A DNA stretch of 64,000 nt from Robertmurraya andreesenii. GTDB taxonomy: Bacteria > Bacillota > Bacilli > Bacillales > Cytobacillaceae. Within the stretch, counting starts at the first letter, position 1. Every line of letters begins with the position of its first letter. Of this stretch, positions 49,306-58,220 are shown one piece after another. The notes beneath the pieces were generated by a model. That model made no database searches. It was not told the origin of the DNA and saw nothing but the letters and a program-made list of their open reading frames with translations. The position numbers and the translations under genes were made by a program. The DNA is taken from positions 1 to 64,000 of the forward strand of contig NZ_JAUSTU010000011.1 in the NCBI RefSeq assembly GCF_030813005.1. The letters are read 5' to 3'.

Positions 49306-50100
49306 CTATACAAATAGATCGCGCTTTTTAAACCCAATAAATGTTAGAAGTATTAACCCAATAATCAAGGCAAAGGAAACCCCAACAAACATTCCGTCTA
49401 GCCCTCCGCCATACATGACCTTTTTTGCCTCAAAATATTTAAATGGCGAAAACAATCGTTTCACTTCGTCTTCACCTGTTGAAGCAAGCATTCCAATAAG
49501 GAAAAAAGCGAATACAGTTCCCAAGGATACGGCCAATACCGATTTGATTCTTGGAATGATGACAGAAGCCAGAAGACCAAAGGCCAGGAAAATCAATTGG
49601 ATAAAAAATAGAGTGATAGAAATCATGTAAAAGACCTTCGCATCATAGGCTTCTGTTTTGACCATTGTAGCGGTCAGTCCTGCAGCTCCTAAAAAAACAA
49701 GGTTCGTTATCAACAGAGAGGTAACTGCAGCTAGTAGCTTCGCCTTAACGATTTGGGTCCTCGTCACTGGCTTTGTCAAAAGAAAATCAGCCGTCTTTTC
49801 TCGAACTTCCTTTGAAAGAATATTTGTCCCTAAGTTCATGGCTTGAATTGCTCCAGCTAAAGCCAAATAGGTAAATGAATAGGAATAGTAGCCTAGTAAG
49901 CTACCGTGACTCCCGATTTCAAGACCAAGTGCTTTCCTGACAGGCTCAGGGAATCCTTCTAAGAGCTTATTGACCTCGTCTACATCCTTTAAAAAGGAAG
50001 GAAATAGTGACATAAATAGGACGAGGACAGAAACAAGGGATATCGTCCAAACAATCGTCGACTTTCGGCTTGCTCTGAGCTCATATAAAAACATATTCAT
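49306..50100 (-). CDS. ABC-2 exporter permease of the decaying locus
   Basis: A 264-residue ABC-2 permease with six predicted helices and N-terminus MNMFLYELRASRKSTIVW, the ABC-2 type seen with drug or bacitracin exporters. It is intact, but its ATPase partner upstream carries a frameshift and the regulator further upstream is broken, so it may no longer work. AGGAGG lies 11 nt before the ATG, 6 bp after the ATPase gene. Confidence 0.85.
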   Translation of the reverse strand: MNMFLYELRASRKSTIVWTISLVSVLVLFMSLFPSFLKDVDEVNKLLEGFPEPVRKALGLEIGSHGSLLGYYSYSFTYLALAGAIQAMNLGTNILSKEVREKTADFLLTKPVTRTQIVKAKLLAAVTSLLITNLVFLGAAGLTATMVKTEAYDAKVFYMISITLFFIQLIFLAFGLLASVIIPRIKSVLAVSLGTVFAFFLIGMLASTGEDEVKRLFSPFKYFEAKKVMYGGGLDGMFVGVSFALIIGLILLTFIGFKKRDLFV

Positions 50101-50106
50101 AGCCTA

Positions 50107-50990
50107 CTAGGCCTCCTTTTCATAATAATGAATGAAAATTTCCTCAAGGTCTGGCTCATCTACCCACAGATTCGTTACTTGTATCGTTGATAGCCTTTTA
50201 TTCACCTCATTCACATCACCCTTGAATAAAAAGCTTACCGTGTTCTCATTGATTTCAAGCTTATTAATTCCATCGATTGCAAAGTACTCTTTAGCTAGCT
50301 TGTCTTTTGCTTCAATCTTAAATCGCTTATAATTGTTTTCCTTAAGGGTGCTTATTTTTTCAACGGTTACAAGCCTTCCTTCTTTAATAATGGCCACTCT
50401 GTCACACAAGCGCTGAACCTCACTCAAAATATGAGAAGAAAAGAGAATGGTTGCTCCCTTCTTATTCTCTTTCTCCAGGAGTTCAAAAAAACGCTGCTGC
50501 ATTAAAGGATCGAGGCCACTTGTTGGTTCATCCAAAATAATCAGCTTTGGTTCATGGAGAAGCCCTTGAACAATCCCCACCTTCTTTTTGTTCCCAAGCG
50601 ACAAATCGGTAATTTTCTTTGTGAGATCAAGATTCAATATTTCGGCAAGCTCATGGATTCTCTTCGTGCAATCCTTTTTATAGAAGCTAGCGGAATACTT
50701 GAGGAGATCCTTCACCCTCATGTTGTCATAATAAAAAACCTCTGAAGGCAAATAGCCAATATTTTGCTTAATCTCGGGCCCAAATTCGGTGACATCCTTG
50801 CCAAAAATCTTTGCATTGCCGCTCGTCGGATAAATTAAAGATAAAAGCGTTTTTATCGTCGTCGACTTTCCGGCCCCATTTGGTCCAATAAAGCCAAATA
50901 TCTCCCCTTCCTCCACATGAAAGTGATATCCTCAATCCCTCTCGCATTCCCGTATCTCTTCGTTAGATGGGCAATTTCAATTACGTTCAT
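50107..50990 (-). pseudogene. ABC-2 exporter ATPase with a 5' frameshift
   Basis: The gene should begin at ATG 50990 (GGGGAAG upstream), reading MNVIEIAHLTKRYGN and ending IEDITF. One T is missing near 50920-50922 (TTT where TTTT would continue into HVEEGEIFGF), after which the reading frame is lost and resumes in phase +1 at 50916. From there it is a complete ATPase: Walker A GPNGAGKST, LSLGNKKK for the signature, Walker B LIILDEPTSGLD. A GTG at 50916 could restart translation, but it would lose the first beta strands. A sequencing error in the homopolymer is possible. Confidence 0.8.
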
Positions 50991-51078
50991 CGTTCTTCCC
51001 CTACCGCTTACTTGTAAGCCCTTTTCTCAAATATTGTTGCTTTTTCAAATATTGTTGCTTTCGGACGCACGATAACCC

Positions 51079-51507
51079 CTACTTGTAAAAGGCCATTTTC
51101 AATACCGCTAAATATGCGTCCATCTCGGCAATCATTTCATCAAATTCCTCCTGGTTGAAGGAAAGCTACCTAATCCGATCCTGAAATTGATTCAAATAGC
51201 CCTCCATCGACCAATAGATAATATGGACTGCCTTTTCAGCATCAATTTCATCTTTAAATTTCGAGTAGTCAATCTCTGAAAAAAAACTTTGATAGCTTGA
51301 ATACAACAGCTCTTTTGCTCGTGAGTCAATCTCTGGCTTTACCTCTTTATTGTCCTCAAGATAGGCATTCTTTAGAAAATTGAACATTTCTGGGTATTTG
51401 CCAAACACATCTAATTTCCAGATGGCTAGCTGCTTGTATTTGTAGAATATGTCCTTTTCCTCCCAATCCTGCTTTTCTTCTTCAATCAATAAAAATTTCT
51501 CTGCCAA
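51079..51507 (-). pseudogene. TetR-family regulator remnant (HTH deleted, premature stop)
   Basis: It starts TTG at 51507 after GGAGG, with MAEKFLLIEEEKQ, a typical TetR start, then jumps straight to DWEEKDIFYKYKQLAIWKLD, which belongs about 60 residues later, so the whole helix-turn-helix is missing. Further on, after QFQDRIR there is a TAG at 51166-51168, and the same frame continues in family sequence (FDEMIAEMDAYLAVL, then YK) to a second stop at 51079. Two lesions make it a pseudogene. Its likely targets are the two ABC genes downstream. Confidence 0.78.
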
Positions 51508-51528
51508 AATAAAACCTCCAAAGCACTT

Positions 51529-51545
51529 TTGACCACATCGGTCAA
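51529..51545. promoter_or_regulatory. TetR-type operator
   Basis: TTGACC-ACATC-GGTCAA, a 17-bp perfect dyad, 21 bp upstream of the remnant's start codon. Consistent with the former autoregulatory operator of the tetR gene. Confidence 0.6.
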
Positions 51546-51673
51546 TAACTCTATAAAATACTTAAACTCAAGTCATTTTACTAAAAAACAATTTTCTGAA
51601 ATAATTTTAAGTTTTGTCTATTGCAGCCAAAAATTAATATTTTAAAAATTACCACCGATTCCAAAAATTTATT

Positions 51674-51703
51674 TTGACAAGATAAAAGCTTTGAAAGTAT
51701 TAT
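51674..51703 (+). promoter_or_regulatory. Putative sigma-A promoter of dtpT
   Basis: TTGACA (51674-51679), 18 bp, TATTAT (51698-51703), about 26 bp before the ATG of dtpT. Confidence 0.65.
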
Positions 51704-51728
51704 AGTAAAATATCAAGGAGGTTTCATC

Positions 51729-53222
51729 ATGACAAACGAAAATAGACAGAAAATTGTAGCAAGTGTACCTCAGAAAGGATTTTTTGGTCATCCTAAGGGG
51801 TTATTCACTCTGTTTTTTACAGAGTTTTGGGAAAGATTTTCCTACTACGGAATGAAAGCCATTCTGCTTTTTTATATGTATTACGAGGTTACAAAAGGCG
51901 GATTAGGAATTGACAAGAATACCGCAATGGCCGTCATGTCCATTTATGGTTCTCTCGTGTATATGTCGGGAATCATTGGAGGCTGGCTCGCAGACCGTGT
52001 ACTAGGTACGTCTAGGGCTGTATTTTTCGGTGGAATCTTTATCATGCTCGGTCATATCGTGCTTGCTTTGCCGGGAAATTTAACAATGCTCTTCATCTCG
52101 ATGGTTCTTATTGTTCTAGGTACAGGATTACTTAAGCCAAACGTATCCAGCATTGTTGGTGAGATATATAGCTTAGAGGATCATCGCCGTGACGCAGGCT
52201 TCAGTATTTTCTATATGGGGATTAACCTCGGTGCATTTATTTCACCACTCATTGTTGGTGAAGTAGGAATGAAGCATGATTTTCATCTAGGTTTCGGTCT
52301 TGCAGGGATCGGGATGTTCATTGGACTTATCATGTTTGTCTTGACCAAGAAGAAAAATCTTGGGCTTGCTGGAACACACGTCGCAAATCCTCTTTCTAAT
52401 GATGAAAAGAAGAAAGTATATACAATTATAGGAATTAGTGCAGTGATATTAGCAGTTATTATTGTTATAGCCATCATGATGGGTGCTTTAACATTTGATA
52501 GTTTTATTGCACTTGTTGGAATTTTGGGTGTAACGCTGCCGATTATTTATTTCACTGTCATGTATCGCAGTCAAAAAACTACGGATGTTGAGCGCTCTCA
52601 TCTGCTTGCCTATATCCCTTTATTTATAGCTGCTGTCATGTTCTGGGCGATCCAAGAGCAAGGCTCAACCATTCTGGCGAACTTTGCAGATGAACGTACT
52701 CAATTGAACTTTGCAGGATTTAAACTTTCACCAGCACTATTCCAATCCCTGAACCCGTTATTCATTATTACGCTAGCTCCTGTATTTGCTTGGTTTTGGG
52801 TTAAGCTAGGGAAGCGTCAACCGACGATTCCTCAGAAATTTTCTCTTGGATTACTATTCGCTGGTCTATCGTTTCTCGTGATTCTTATCCCTGGCTATTT
52901 GGCTGGTACAGATGCTCTCGTAAGCCCACTTTGGCTTGTACTAAGTAATTTTGTAGTCGTTCTCGGTGAGCTTTGCCTATCTCCAGTTGGATTATCAGCA
53001 ACGACAAAGCTTGCGCCAGCAGCATTCTCCGCTCAAACGATGAGCCTTTGGTTCCTCTCTAATGCAGCGGCCCAGGCGCTTAATGCACAAATCGTGAAAT
53101 TCTATACACCTGAAACAGAAATACTTTACTTTGGAGTGATCGGTTGTGCCTCAATCGTTCTCGGAATTCTCTTATTCCTATTCGCTCCAAAAATTCAAAG
53201 CTTTATAAAGGGTGTTCGTTAA
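51729..53222 (+). CDS. dtpT: Di/tripeptide:proton symporter, POT family
   Basis: A 497-residue membrane transporter of the POT/PTR family, 12-14 helices, importing di- and tripeptides with protons. The N-terminal EFWERFSYYGMK signature (ExxERFxYY, about 30-40) is intact, and FSIFYMGINLGAFISP is the second POT motif. The length agrees with B. subtilis YclF/DtpT. AAGGAGG lies 8 nt before the ATG, with a consensus promoter at 51674. It ends before a family 2 repeat and a terminator. Confidence 0.93.
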   Translation: MTNENRQKIVASVPQKGFFGHPKGLFTLFFTEFWERFSYYGMKAILLFYMYYEVTKGGLGIDKNTAMAVMSIYGSLVYMSGIIGGWLADRVLGTSRAVFFGGIFIMLGHIVLALPGNLTMLFISMVLIVLGTGLLKPNVSSIVGEIYSLEDHRRDAGFSIFYMGINLGAFISPLIVGEVGMKHDFHLGFGLAGIGMFIGLIMFVLTKKKNLGLAGTHVANPLSNDEKKKVYTIIGISAVILAVIIVIAIMMGALTFDSFIALVGILGVTLPIIYFTVMYRSQKTTDVERSHLLAYIPLFIAAVMFWAIQEQGSTILANFADERTQLNFAGFKLSPALFQSLNPLFIITLAPVFAWFWVKLGKRQPTIPQKFSLGLLFAGLSFLVILIPGYLAGTDALVSPLWLVLSNFVVVLGELCLSPVGLSATTKLAPAAFSAQTMSLWFLSNAAAQALNAQIVKFYTPETEILYFGVIGCASIVLGILLFLFAPKIQSFIKGVR

Positions 53223-53230
53223 TAGGCGGT

Positions 53231-53311
53231 ATTTTTTATTCGGTACCTTTTGTTCGGTACCTGGTACCAGCCGTGGACATTTTGCTCATTTTGTCCATAT
53301 GGGGTGGACAG
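53231..53311 (+). repeat. GGTACC/GTGGACA dispersed repeat, family 2 copy 2
   Basis: CGGTACC, 9 bp, CGGTACCTGGTACCAGCCGT, then GGACATTTTGCTCATTTTGT and CCATATGGGGTGGACA. The last part folds on itself (TGGACA...TGTCCA). It lies between dtpT and its terminator. Confidence 0.8.
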
Positions 53312-53322
53312 TTATATACAGT

Positions 53323-53360
53323 AAAGGCCTCGCTAAAAAATAGCGAGGCCTTTATATTTT
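53323..53360 (+). terminator. Terminator of dtpT (beyond the repeat)
   Basis: AAAGGCCTCGCTA / TAGCGAGGCCTTT, a perfect 13-bp stem with a 5-nt loop, followed by ATATTTT. It is separated from the dtpT stop by the family 2 repeat. Confidence 0.85.
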
Positions 53361-53371
53361 GGTACCATTTA

Positions 53372-54136
53372 TTATTTTTTTGCGCCTGTGTAAATCAATA
53401 TCGCATCTCTTAAAAATTCCGCCGTACCTGGCTGTTCCTTGTCATAGTACGCCTTAAATCTTTCATCATCTACATACATTTGTGCAAGTCCAGCATGGGC
53501 TTCCTTGCTATACTCAGTCCAGTAATAGGTGAGCCACTGCTTGTGAAGGTCCGCCGCCTTTTGTGCTAATTCGCTACTCGGATCACCTATTTTTAATGCC
53601 TCTGCTAAATTTTCTCTCATTTGTGCTTCAAGCTGTGTTACCATCTCATAATCCTTCTGAGACATATCCATGAACTTCGCATTGGACTTGTTGACGGTAT
53701 CCTCTCCATATTTCTCTCTGATTTCTTTTCCATACTTTTTTTCATTTTCCTCAACCATTTGCTTCTTAAAGCCTTCAAATTTTTCTTTATTACTCATCGT
53801 CATTCTCCCTTCTGTTGCAGAAATAGTTTTCTCCACATTTTTTATGAGTAAATCAAGCTGTTTACGTTTTTCAAGGAGTTGAACGCGATGCTCCTGCAGA
53901 GCCTTCGTGCTATCATAAGACGGAGAAGTCATGATTTCCTTGATCGTTTCTAAATTCACACCTAATTCACGGTAAAACAAAATCTGTTGGAGTCGATCGA
54001 CTTCCCTCTGACCATAAATTCGATATCCCGAAGAATTGATTCTGGCCGGCTTCAGAATCCCAATTTCATCGTAATATCTCAATGTCCTCGCACTCACACC
54101 CGCTAAGCTCGCTAGCTTCTGGACCGTATACTCCAT
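53372..54136 (-). CDS. MerR-family regulator with TipAS domain (TipAL/Mta type)
   Basis: A 254-residue transcription activator. MerR winged HTH (1-70: VQKLASLAGVSARTLRYYDE), dimerisation coiled coil (about 75-110), then a C-terminal TipAS-like domain (about 125-250) that binds thiopeptide or other drugs in TipAL and is present in B. subtilis Mta. AAGGAGGTG lies 5 nt before the ATG. It stands alone; its own promoter has the 19-bp spacer and dyad of MerR targets, so autoregulation is probable. Regulated transporter genes are not evident next to it. Confidence 0.9.
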   Translation of the reverse strand: MEYTVQKLASLAGVSARTLRYYDEIGILKPARINSSGYRIYGQREVDRLQQILFYRELGVNLETIKEIMTSPSYDSTKALQEHRVQLLEKRKQLDLLIKNVEKTISATEGRMTMSNKEKFEGFKKQMVEENEKKYGKEIREKYGEDTVNKSNAKFMDMSQKDYEMVTQLEAQMRENLAEALKIGDPSSELAQKAADLHKQWLTYYWTEYSKEAHAGLAQMYVDDERFKAYYDKEQPGTAEFLRDAILIYTGAKK

Positions 54137-54158
54137 CTGCTCACCTCCTTATGCTTCA

Positions 54159-54189
54159 ACGATACACCTTTACGCAACGTCAAGGTCAA
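54159..54189 (-). promoter_or_regulatory. MerR-type promoter with 19-bp spacer and dyad operator
   Basis: Minus strand TTGACC (54184-54189), 19-bp spacer, TATCGT (54159-54164). Within the spacer, ACCTT-G-ACG-TTG-CGT-A-AAGGT (54166-54186) is a perfectly symmetric dyad. The long spacer with centred dyad is the defining feature of MerR-family target promoters, and it belongs to the MerR gene itself. Confidence 0.8.
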
Positions 54190-54194
54190 CACCT

Positions 54195-54256
54195 AATTTG
54201 GTACCTGGTACCGCCCGTGGACTTTTTTTCTATTTTGTCCATCTGCAGTGGACACT
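54195..54256 (+). repeat. GGTACC/GTGGACA dispersed repeat, family 2 copy 3
   Basis: GGTACCTGGTACCGCCCGTG, then GACTTTTTTTCTATTTTGTC and CATCTGCAGTGGACACT. Same orientation and order as the other copies. It lies upstream of the MerR promoter. Confidence 0.8.
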
Positions 54257-54294
54257 AAGGAATCCATTCTTATTATTTTCCATCCATTTCGATT

Positions 54295-54336
54295 TAAGAA
54301 AACCCGGGCATGACATGAAGTCATGTGGCCGGGCTC
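54295..54336 (-). terminator. Terminator of the sigma/DUF4179 operon
   Basis: Minus strand stem AGCCCGG / CCGGGTT plus inner CATGAC / GTCATG around TTCAT, then TTTTCTT. It starts 4 bp past the stop of the DUF4179 gene. Confidence 0.8.
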
Positions 54337-54339
54337 CTA

Positions 54340-55596
54340 TTATTTGATCTTTATTTTCTCATCTCCGATAATCCATTCTGGAAAGAAGGATAACTTCAAT
54401 GAAATCGGGTTAGGATATGATTTCAAATCCGGAATAGTAACCCCCGATAGTGTGTAGCCTTCGTCACGTCGACTACTCATATAGTTTGACGTAATATCAA
54501 CTGTATTGCCTTTCCCATCTACAACCTCGCTGAAGATTCCATATGGAAATTCTTTTTCTGTATATAGCTTCATCCTAATATCGCCGCCATAAATTTCTAA
54601 ACCCTTTAATCTGTTACCAGGAGGCTGCTTCAAGATTTTCATTTGCTCCGTATCAATAACAACCTCACGATATTCTTTATCTACAGCTTGAATTTTACCG
54701 AAAGCAAGATACAGTTCCTTCGGCTCTTTGAAATAGTTGCTTTGCAAATAATAAATGAACTCGTGTTCTGTGACTCCAGTCCGTGTTGTCCCGTTCAATA
54801 TTTTTGACCAAACCTCCCCATGCTCGTCAACTAAGCGCATATCTTCAATTTCCAACAGCTCCTTCGTATTATTCGGATCTATTTTCAAATGAATGGCGAC
54901 TCGCAATGGAAAAATCGTTGCTTCGACAAAATCAATTTTCTGCCCCTCAATGACCACGGTCTTATTCAAAGGATAGACCTTTTTCATACGGATTTCTTTT
55001 GTCAGGGAAAAGTTCAATGAAAAATTCTCTCTCACCCCATCCCCTTTTACTGCCGTTTTAAGCTGAAACTCTCGAGAGGTTAAGTTATCACGAAAGAAAA
55101 ATTCAAGCATTCCACTAGAGGACTTCTTGCTATTTTCCCTTTTATGCAACCCACCAGAGCTGATCGAGCTAGGATTGATTTTTCCCTCGTCTAAGACCTT
55201 CAAATCAATATCTTCGAAGCTAATATTAGTCTGTTTCTCATCTGTTTTAATAGTATAAAAGAGGACCAACCCCTTCTCATCGGCAATTGCCCCTTCAATC
55301 ACGAATTCGATCCCATTTTTTTTCTCAGAAACACCAATTTCCTCATAATATTCATGTTCTACAGCCGACATCAATCCTTTGTCATGCTGTATGAGCTCCA
55401 TGATCTTTCCGATACTAGAAAACCCGACCAATAAAATAGCGACCATTGCCACACTCAAAATCCATATTCGCCGCGGGCGTCGCTTCTGTTCTTGCCTCGC
55501 CATTTGAACCCCAGCCTCAATCGCGTGATCGAGCAAATCAGCCGGAATCTCCTCTTTATCCAACCGCTTCCGATACTCATCCAATCTCTCTTCCAT
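54340..55596 (-). CDS. DUF4179 anti-sigma-like membrane protein
   Basis: A 418-residue protein with a short cytosolic head (1-40), one membrane helix (about 45-65) and a large extracytoplasmic DUF4179 region. It is encoded just after an ECF sigma factor and overlaps it by 20 bp, so it is probably the cognate anti-sigma factor or sensor. Start chosen at 55596 with GGGGAGGA upstream. Signal sensed unknown. Equivalent pairs are common in Bacillaceae in many paralogous copies. Confidence 0.8.
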   Translation of the reverse strand: MEERLDEYRKRLDKEEIPADLLDHAIEAGVQMARQEQKRRPRRIWILSVAMVAILLVGFSSIGKIMELIQHDKGLMSAVEHEYYEEIGVSEKKNGIEFVIEGAIADEKGLVLFYTIKTDEKQTNISFEDIDLKVLDEGKINPSSISSGGLHKRENSKKSSSGMLEFFFRDNLTSREFQLKTAVKGDGVRENFSLNFSLTKEIRMKKVYPLNKTVVIEGQKIDFVEATIFPLRVAIHLKIDPNNTKELLEIEDMRLVDEHGEVWSKILNGTTRTGVTEHEFIYYLQSNYFKEPKELYLAFGKIQAVDKEYREVVIDTEQMKILKQPPGNRLKGLEIYGGDIRMKLYTEKEFPYGIFSEVVDGKGNTVDITSNYMSSRRDEGYTLSGVTIPDLKSYPNPISLKLSFFPEWIIGDEKIKIK

Positions 55597-56107
55597 GATC
55601 CTCCCCACCCTTCTCTTCAAGCTGTTCCCTTAAGAGTTTCAACGCCTTATGAAGCCAAGTCTTCACCGTTCCCTCAGGACAATCAAACACTGCTGCGATC
55701 TCTCTAATTTTTAACCCATGAAAATATTTAAGCGTAATTATTTCACGTGAGCGCTCATCCAGGAGCTGCAGTGCCTCATCCATTTCAACATCCCGATATC
55801 TTTCCTCAACCCCATGCCCACTTAACAAATCGTCATCATAGACAACCCGTTTTTTCTTCTTCAATTGATCATTGCAATAGTTAATCATGATTCGAAGCAA
55901 CCATGTCTTGAAAAAAGCTGGTTCTCTTAGTTTAGGAAGATTTTTGTACGCCCGATAAGTTACCTCTTGAACCGCCTCAATTGCTTCATGTTCATTTCTC
56001 AAATAGGATAATGCGGTTTTATATAAATTAACCTTATAATTTTTCAATATCTGTAAAAAAGCTTGTTCATCTCCGGCAACTGCCTCTTTCGCAAGCTGTT
56101 CATCCAT
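55577..56107 (-). CDS. ECF sigma factor (sigma-70 family), second of the window
   Basis: A 176-residue group 4 sigma factor: region 2 (HEAIEAVQEVTYRAYKNLPK, about 42-60) and region 4 (GLKIREIAAVFDCPEGTVKT, about 130-150). It differs clearly from the SigM-like protein at 42797. Start chosen at ATG 56107: GGAG is 8 nt upstream, whereas the TTG two codons earlier is too close. Divergent from the pot operon. No ECF-type promoter could be assigned upstream with confidence. Confidence 0.87.
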   Translation of the reverse strand: MDEQLAKEAVAGDEQAFLQILKNYKVNLYKTALSYLRNEHEAIEAVQEVTYRAYKNLPKLREPAFFKTWLLRIMINYCNDQLKKKKRVVYDDDLLSGHGVEERYRDVEMDEALQLLDERSREIITLKYFHGLKIREIAAVFDCPEGTVKTWLHKALKLLREQLEEKGGEDHGREIG

Positions 56108-56310
56108 ATTCAAGGCTCCACCCCCTACTAATAACTATTAGACTTCCTAATCACAAAAAAGTTTTCATTAATTAGAACTCTTATCCAAAAAAAATATGGC
56201 GGTTATTGTCTTTTCATGTATAATTATTCCGAACCGAACAAAATCCTTTGATCTATTCATTTTCAATCGTATCATAGGGTAAAGTAACTAAATAAGAGGG
56301 AGGTTGCTAT

Positions 56311-57426
56311 GTGTTGAAAAACGAGGCAATTATTCAGTTCAATCATGTAACTAAACAATACGATGACGATCCACCAGTTCTTAATGATGTTAGCTTCGAG
56401 ATTGAAAGAGGGAAATTCTATACTCTGCTCGGTCCATCTGGATGTGGTAAAACAACGATCCTTCGTTTAATCGCCGGTTTTACAGAAGCATCTAAGGGTG
56501 AGATTTTTTTTAATGGAAAAAAAATAAATGATATTCCTGCTAATAAGAGGCAGGTAAACACCGTTTTTCAAGATTACGCCTTATTCCCTCATTTGAATGT
56601 GTATGAAAACGTGGCATTTGGATTGCGTATTAAAAAAATGAACCAAATTGACATAGATAAAAAGGTGAAGGAAGCGCTTAGCTTCGTCAACTTAAAGGGC
56701 TATGAAAAAAGGGAGATTAAAGAAATGTCTGGAGGGCAAAGACAACGTGTCGCGATTGCTCGTGCGATTGTCAATGAGCCAGAGGTCATCCTTCTTGATG
56801 AACCATTGTCCGCATTGGATTTAAAGCTCCGATATGAGATGCAGTATGAGTTGCGTGAGCTTCAGCAGCGTCTGGGCATCACGTTTATTTTTGTCACCCA
56901 TGACCAAGAAGAAGCCCTTGCGATGTCTGATGAAATCTTCGTTATTAATGAAGGAAAAATTCAGCAAAGCGGAACACCAAAGGATATTTACGATGAGCCA
57001 ATCAACCGATTTGTTGCAGACTTCATTGGGGAGTCTAACATTCTTAAGGGTCGTATGATTGAGGATTATCTTGTTGAATTTCTTGGCAAGCAGTTCGAAT
57101 GTGTAGACCAGGGCTTGAATAAAAATGAACCCGTGGAAATTGTCATTCGCCCTGAGGATTTAGAAATAACCACCGTCGAGCGCGGAAAACTTCAGGTGCG
57201 AGTTGATGCTCAGACCTTCCGTGGCGTTCACTATGAAATTAGCTGCTATGACAAGGACCGCAATGAATGGCTTGTACATTCTACCAAAGCCGCCGAAGTC
57301 GGGGATGAAATCGGACTCTATTTTGACCCAGAGGCAATTCACGTAATGAGATTTGGCGAGACTGAGGAAGAATTTGATCGTCGCTTAGAAGCTTACAGTG
57401 ATGGAGAAGAAGGCAATGGAAAATAA
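56311..57426 (+). CDS. potA: Spermidine/putrescine ABC transporter ATPase
   Basis: A 371-residue ATPase. Walker A GPSGCGKTT (about 38-46), signature MSGGQRQR, Walker B VILLDEPLSALD, and a C-terminal TOBE domain (about 280-360) as in PotA. It starts with GTG at 56311; GGGAGG lies 7 nt upstream. It overlaps potB by 11 bp. Energises polyamine uptake. Unlike B. cereus-type pot operons known to me, no helix-turn-helix regulator gene precedes it. Confidence 0.94.
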   Translation: MLKNEAIIQFNHVTKQYDDDPPVLNDVSFEIERGKFYTLLGPSGCGKTTILRLIAGFTEASKGEIFFNGKKINDIPANKRQVNTVFQDYALFPHLNVYENVAFGLRIKKMNQIDIDKKVKEALSFVNLKGYEKREIKEMSGGQRQRVAIARAIVNEPEVILLDEPLSALDLKLRYEMQYELRELQQRLGITFIFVTHDQEEALAMSDEIFVINEGKIQQSGTPKDIYDEPINRFVADFIGESNILKGRMIEDYLVEFLGKQFECVDQGLNKNEPVEIVIRPEDLEITTVERGKLQVRVDAQTFRGVHYEISCYDKDRNEWLVHSTKAAEVGDEIGLYFDPEAIHVMRFGETEEEFDRRLEAYSDGEEGNGK

Positions 57427-58219
57427 GCTCACTCGTAATATTTACATGATCCCTTACTGGCTTTGGATTGCTTTATTTGTCATTGCACCTATTCTACTCA
57501 TTCTTTACTACTCTTTCTTTGATATTGAAGGTCATTTTTCACTTGTGAACTACCAAAAGTTCTTCACTCCCGTGTATTTAAAAATGACCCTGAGTTCGTT
57601 CTGGTATGCTTTTTTAATTACACTCATTTCGTTACTGGTGGCCTATCCAACCGCCTATTTATTAACGAAAACGAGACACAAGCATCTATGGCTGCTCTTA
57701 ATCATTGTTCCATCGTGGATCAACTTATTGCTAAAAGCGTACGCATTTCTTGGAATTTTTGGAACCTATGGTATCACAAACAGCTTCTTAGAAGTCATTG
57801 GCATTGGAACAAAGCAAATCCTATTTACTGATTTTAGCTTTATTTTTGTATCGGTTTATATTTTTATTCCATTCATGATATTGCCGATTTTTAATGCGTT
57901 AAATGAACTGAATCCAAGTTTTATTGACGCCGCTCATGATTTAGGAGCTTCCAAATGGACCACCTTCCGTCGCGTTATTTTTCCATTAACGATGGATGGG
58001 GTTAAGTCTGGTTGTCAGGTTGTATTCATCCCTGCACTCTCCTTGTTCATGTTGACAAGACTCATCGCCGGCAACCGTGTGATTACCCTCGGTACAGCGA
58101 TTGAACAGCATTTCCTTGTGACACAGGACTGGGGAATGGGCTCGACGATTGCGGTTTTCTTAATTATTATCATGTTCCTATTTATGGTTCTTACAGGAAC
58201 TAGAAAGCGGGGTATGTAG
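57416..58219 (+). CDS. potB: Spermidine/putrescine ABC transporter permease PotB
   Basis: A 267-residue permease with six helices; the EAA coupling motif is in DAAHDLGASKWTTFRRVIFP (about 182-201). Start chosen at ATG 57416 with GGAGAAGAAGG upstream, overlapping the end of potA by 11 bp. Works as a heterodimer with PotC. Confidence 0.93.
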   Translation: MENKLTRNIYMIPYWLWIALFVIAPILLILYYSFFDIEGHFSLVNYQKFFTPVYLKMTLSSFWYAFLITLISLLVAYPTAYLLTKTRHKHLWLLLIIVPSWINLLLKAYAFLGIFGTYGITNSFLEVIGIGTKQILFTDFSFIFVSVYIFIPFMILPIFNALNELNPSFIDAAHDLGASKWTTFRRVIFPLTMDGVKSGCQVVFIPALSLFMLTRLIAGNRVITLGTAIEQHFLVTQDWGMGSTIAVFLIIIMFLFMVLTGTRKRGM

Positions 58220-58220
58220 C

